A stretch of 64,000 nucleotides of DNA from contig CM043946.1 of NCBI GenBank assembly GCA_014529385.2, forward strand, positions 32,692,558 through 32,756,557, read 5' to 3'. The DNA is from Adiantum capillus-veneris (taxonomy: Eukaryota > Streptophyta > Polypodiopsida > Polypodiales > Pteridaceae). The notes under the pieces are model-generated. The model had not been told where the DNA came from. It was given only the letters and a program-made list of their open reading frames with translations, and made no database searches. The translations under genes were made by a program, and so were the position numbers. Of this stretch, positions 62,002 to 64,000 are shown piece by piece; the first letter of the stretch is position 1; every line of letters starts with the position of its first letter.

Positions 62002-64000
62002 TTGGCCTACTTGCAATGGCTAAAGAATGGCCATTGCCGTTGCCATTCCTTGAAAACAAAACATGCCTTGACAAACGATACATCCATAGCTCTCTATTGG
62101 ACATCCATAGGAGAAGATATCCACATGTACAGAGGTAAGTCCACTGGATACAATGCGATCACAAAAGAGAAGATCTTATATGTTTTTACTTCAACAGCGA
62201 CTGTTTTGATCTTAGACAAGTATGGATACAAATTTGAAGCGGTTTCAAGGAAGGATTTTCAAAAAACCGATTTTGGTGGGATTCCAGTGATTGACCAATT
62301 GACCATGCCCAGTGTTCTGAGCGAGCCTAGAGCCAAGAACTTTAAAAACCACAGTTGGAGCTGTTGAAACACCAACAAAGTTGAGAGAAGAACCGAGCAT
62401 TTGAAGAGTAGATTCTACCATAAGAACAACTAGAGTGGAGGATACTCATCTAGAGAAAATTGCAGATAGAGGTGGCTTTACAACTATTATAGGGTCATCT
62501 ATGCCACACCATACCGAGCGAGTAGTGCCATATGCAACTACAAGAGGAGTACCGAGACCTGCACCTCGAGCACCATCGTCCACAATGTATGAGGATACTT
62601 TCCTAAGAGCTCCAAAAGTGATGAGATGTGTTGTTGAGCCAAGACCTATGCGTCCATCTCAAGTTGCAAAACGCATGGCGGCATCAAAGTCTAATGGATC
62701 AAGGGATCCTCATGCACATTCCACATCATTTAAATAGGTGAGGAGAGCTAATCACATCATGGATTTTCCCATTTAGTTTGAAGGTTTTGGATTAACTTTG
62801 GAAGGCACCACCCTTATATCGTTCTAGCCTTTGAAAAAGGAGGACTATAAAAACATAGAAGCACTATTGCAAGACTTCGTGGAGGATTTTTCCATGCAAG
62901 GGATTAAGCACAACACAGTGTCGCAAATCCATTCTTTTAAGCGAAAGATAATGAGAGAGTATAAGAGTCTACGTTGCGATTCAAGTAGTATATTGAGAGA
63001 TGTCCTCCACGAGCACCTCAAGAAGGATTTGCACTTGAAAAAGTGTGCGACTTTAAATGAATTCACAAAAGAAACTATCTACCTAGTAGACAAATGTTGA
63101 ATATATGGAGAAGTGTCACAGGATGTGGATGATGTCTCAATAGATCCTTGTTCGACATCTAACAGATCAAATGTGGCAAACGCAACATTGATACAATAGC
63201 AAGTGAATATGGGTCATCTTGCAGATGAACTAATGAAGAGAATGGATCAAACCTTGAGAGTCCAAAACAAGAGAGTAACACCAATAAGCCATTTCTTGTC
63301 ATGTGGAGAAGATCATCCGATGACACATCAGTGTCAAGTGTTGCCAAAAAATATCCTATACAGAAGTGGTGTGTCATTGAGAATAAGTGGAAAAAACATG
63401 CTAGTGAGGAATGTTACTACAATAGGGCTCAAGTCATGGAAAGGCCTTATCAGCCTAACCTATAGTACGAGCCAAGCCCACCAATGAATCCTCAGTATCA
63501 ACATAATAGGCCAGTACCACCACCACCAAGATATTCTTATGAACCAATGAATCCTCAACTAGGAGTTGAAAGGCCGAGACCAGTGTTGGGACACCAATTG
63601 CCACTGCCAAATGATGACCAAGCAATTGTGAGGTGTGTGTATCTAGACCAATACCTAGAAAAGGACGCCATAGTGTCCGTACACATGTACTACAAAGAGT
63701 AAAGATATGGAAATGACCATGCATACGATCCTTACCCACTAGTGATATGAGCATATTTCTTCATCTTCTAGTAATCCTCACTTAAAAATGGGGAGTGTAT
63801 CACAGAATGAAGGGTTAACGTTAAGCCATGGAACGCTAATGCTCATAGCCAATCAAGGAGAGGCCAAACAAAATGTATATCCTGAGAGACCATCTACCCA
63901 GCAACCAAAACAACAAGGAACCCTAGGACCTGGTTTTAAATGTCAAGGAGACCATTTGGCTAGGAATTACCCATATGACCAAATTGATGGTGCAAACAAA
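62002..64000 (+). pseudogene. Gag-like region of a plus-strand retroelement, cut by window end
   Basis: Frames at 62435-62737 (Pro/Arg-rich), 62831-63100 (helical, Lys/Glu-rich, LLQDFVEDFSMQGIKHNTVS), then 63340-63700. The last contains WCVIENKWKKHASEECYYN, a Cys/His cluster, followed by a Pro/Tyr-rich stretch. Near 63935-63980 FKCQGDHLARNYPY resembles a gag zinc knuckle (CFKCGGDHLARDCP) with two Cys lost. The composition and knuckle fit a retrotransposon gag, but no capsid motif is certain and frames are broken. Confidence 0.45.

Overview
The window is nuclear DNA of a land plant with a repeat-rich genome. It holds one host gene, split by an intron, set in nested and mostly broken retrotransposons. 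No bacterial or organellar features are visible. The host gene (a PARP domain joined to a UBE2Q-like E2 domain) resembles an architecture I know mainly from fungi and do not know from flowering plants. That, with the retroelement load and a decayed protein-kinase copy, makes a fern or other seed-free plant plausible, but this is inference.

Layout. 1-6722: minus-strand Ty3/gypsy chromovirus (E1), heavily decayed, with left LTR cut by the window edge. 7369-9756: LTR and 3' internal end of a related element (E2). 9757-25745: one tandem array with a 139-bp period, about 4.6 kb and 34 units in total. Its unit is built from the edge of an LTR, the tRNA-iMet primer-binding site and leader sequence of the E2/E3 family. 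The array is interrupted by a captured gag fragment (11074-11690), a full chromovirus E4 (12005-21461, which itself carries a 5'-truncated LINE) and a solo LTR (22015-23288, target duplication CTTGG).

26312-34029: element E7 (plus strand, gag and protease remnants). It is interrupted at its polypurine tract/3' LTR junction by gag-only element E3 (29942-33648, target duplication GAATG). About 34.8-37.2 kb: LINE ORF1-like DUF4283/zinc-knuckle gene (minus), broken by a solo LTR and by an inversion of about 307 bp. 38220-49370: duplicated LTR-internal-LTR-internal-LTR element E5 without pol. Its second copy holds a Ty1/copia element E6 (43446-48816, target duplication AAGAG) with recognisable gag, protease, integrase, reverse transcriptase and RNase H broken by stops and frameshifts.

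49.4-52.6 kb: a further polypurine tract/LTR edge and unassigned, probably intronic, sequence. 52598-55165: two exons of the PARP-E2 fusion gene, 636 visible residues with its stop codon; its 5' exons were not found. 57.64-58.6 kb: protein-kinase pseudogene. 62-64 kb: the start of what looks like another plus-strand gag region, cut by the window end.

The retroelements share no pathway beyond their own replication. Every primer-binding site I could place matches initiator tRNA-Met. The two observations most worth following are the satellite made from a retrotransposon LTR/primer-site junction and the ADP-ribosyltransferase-E2 fusion with both active sites apparently intact.
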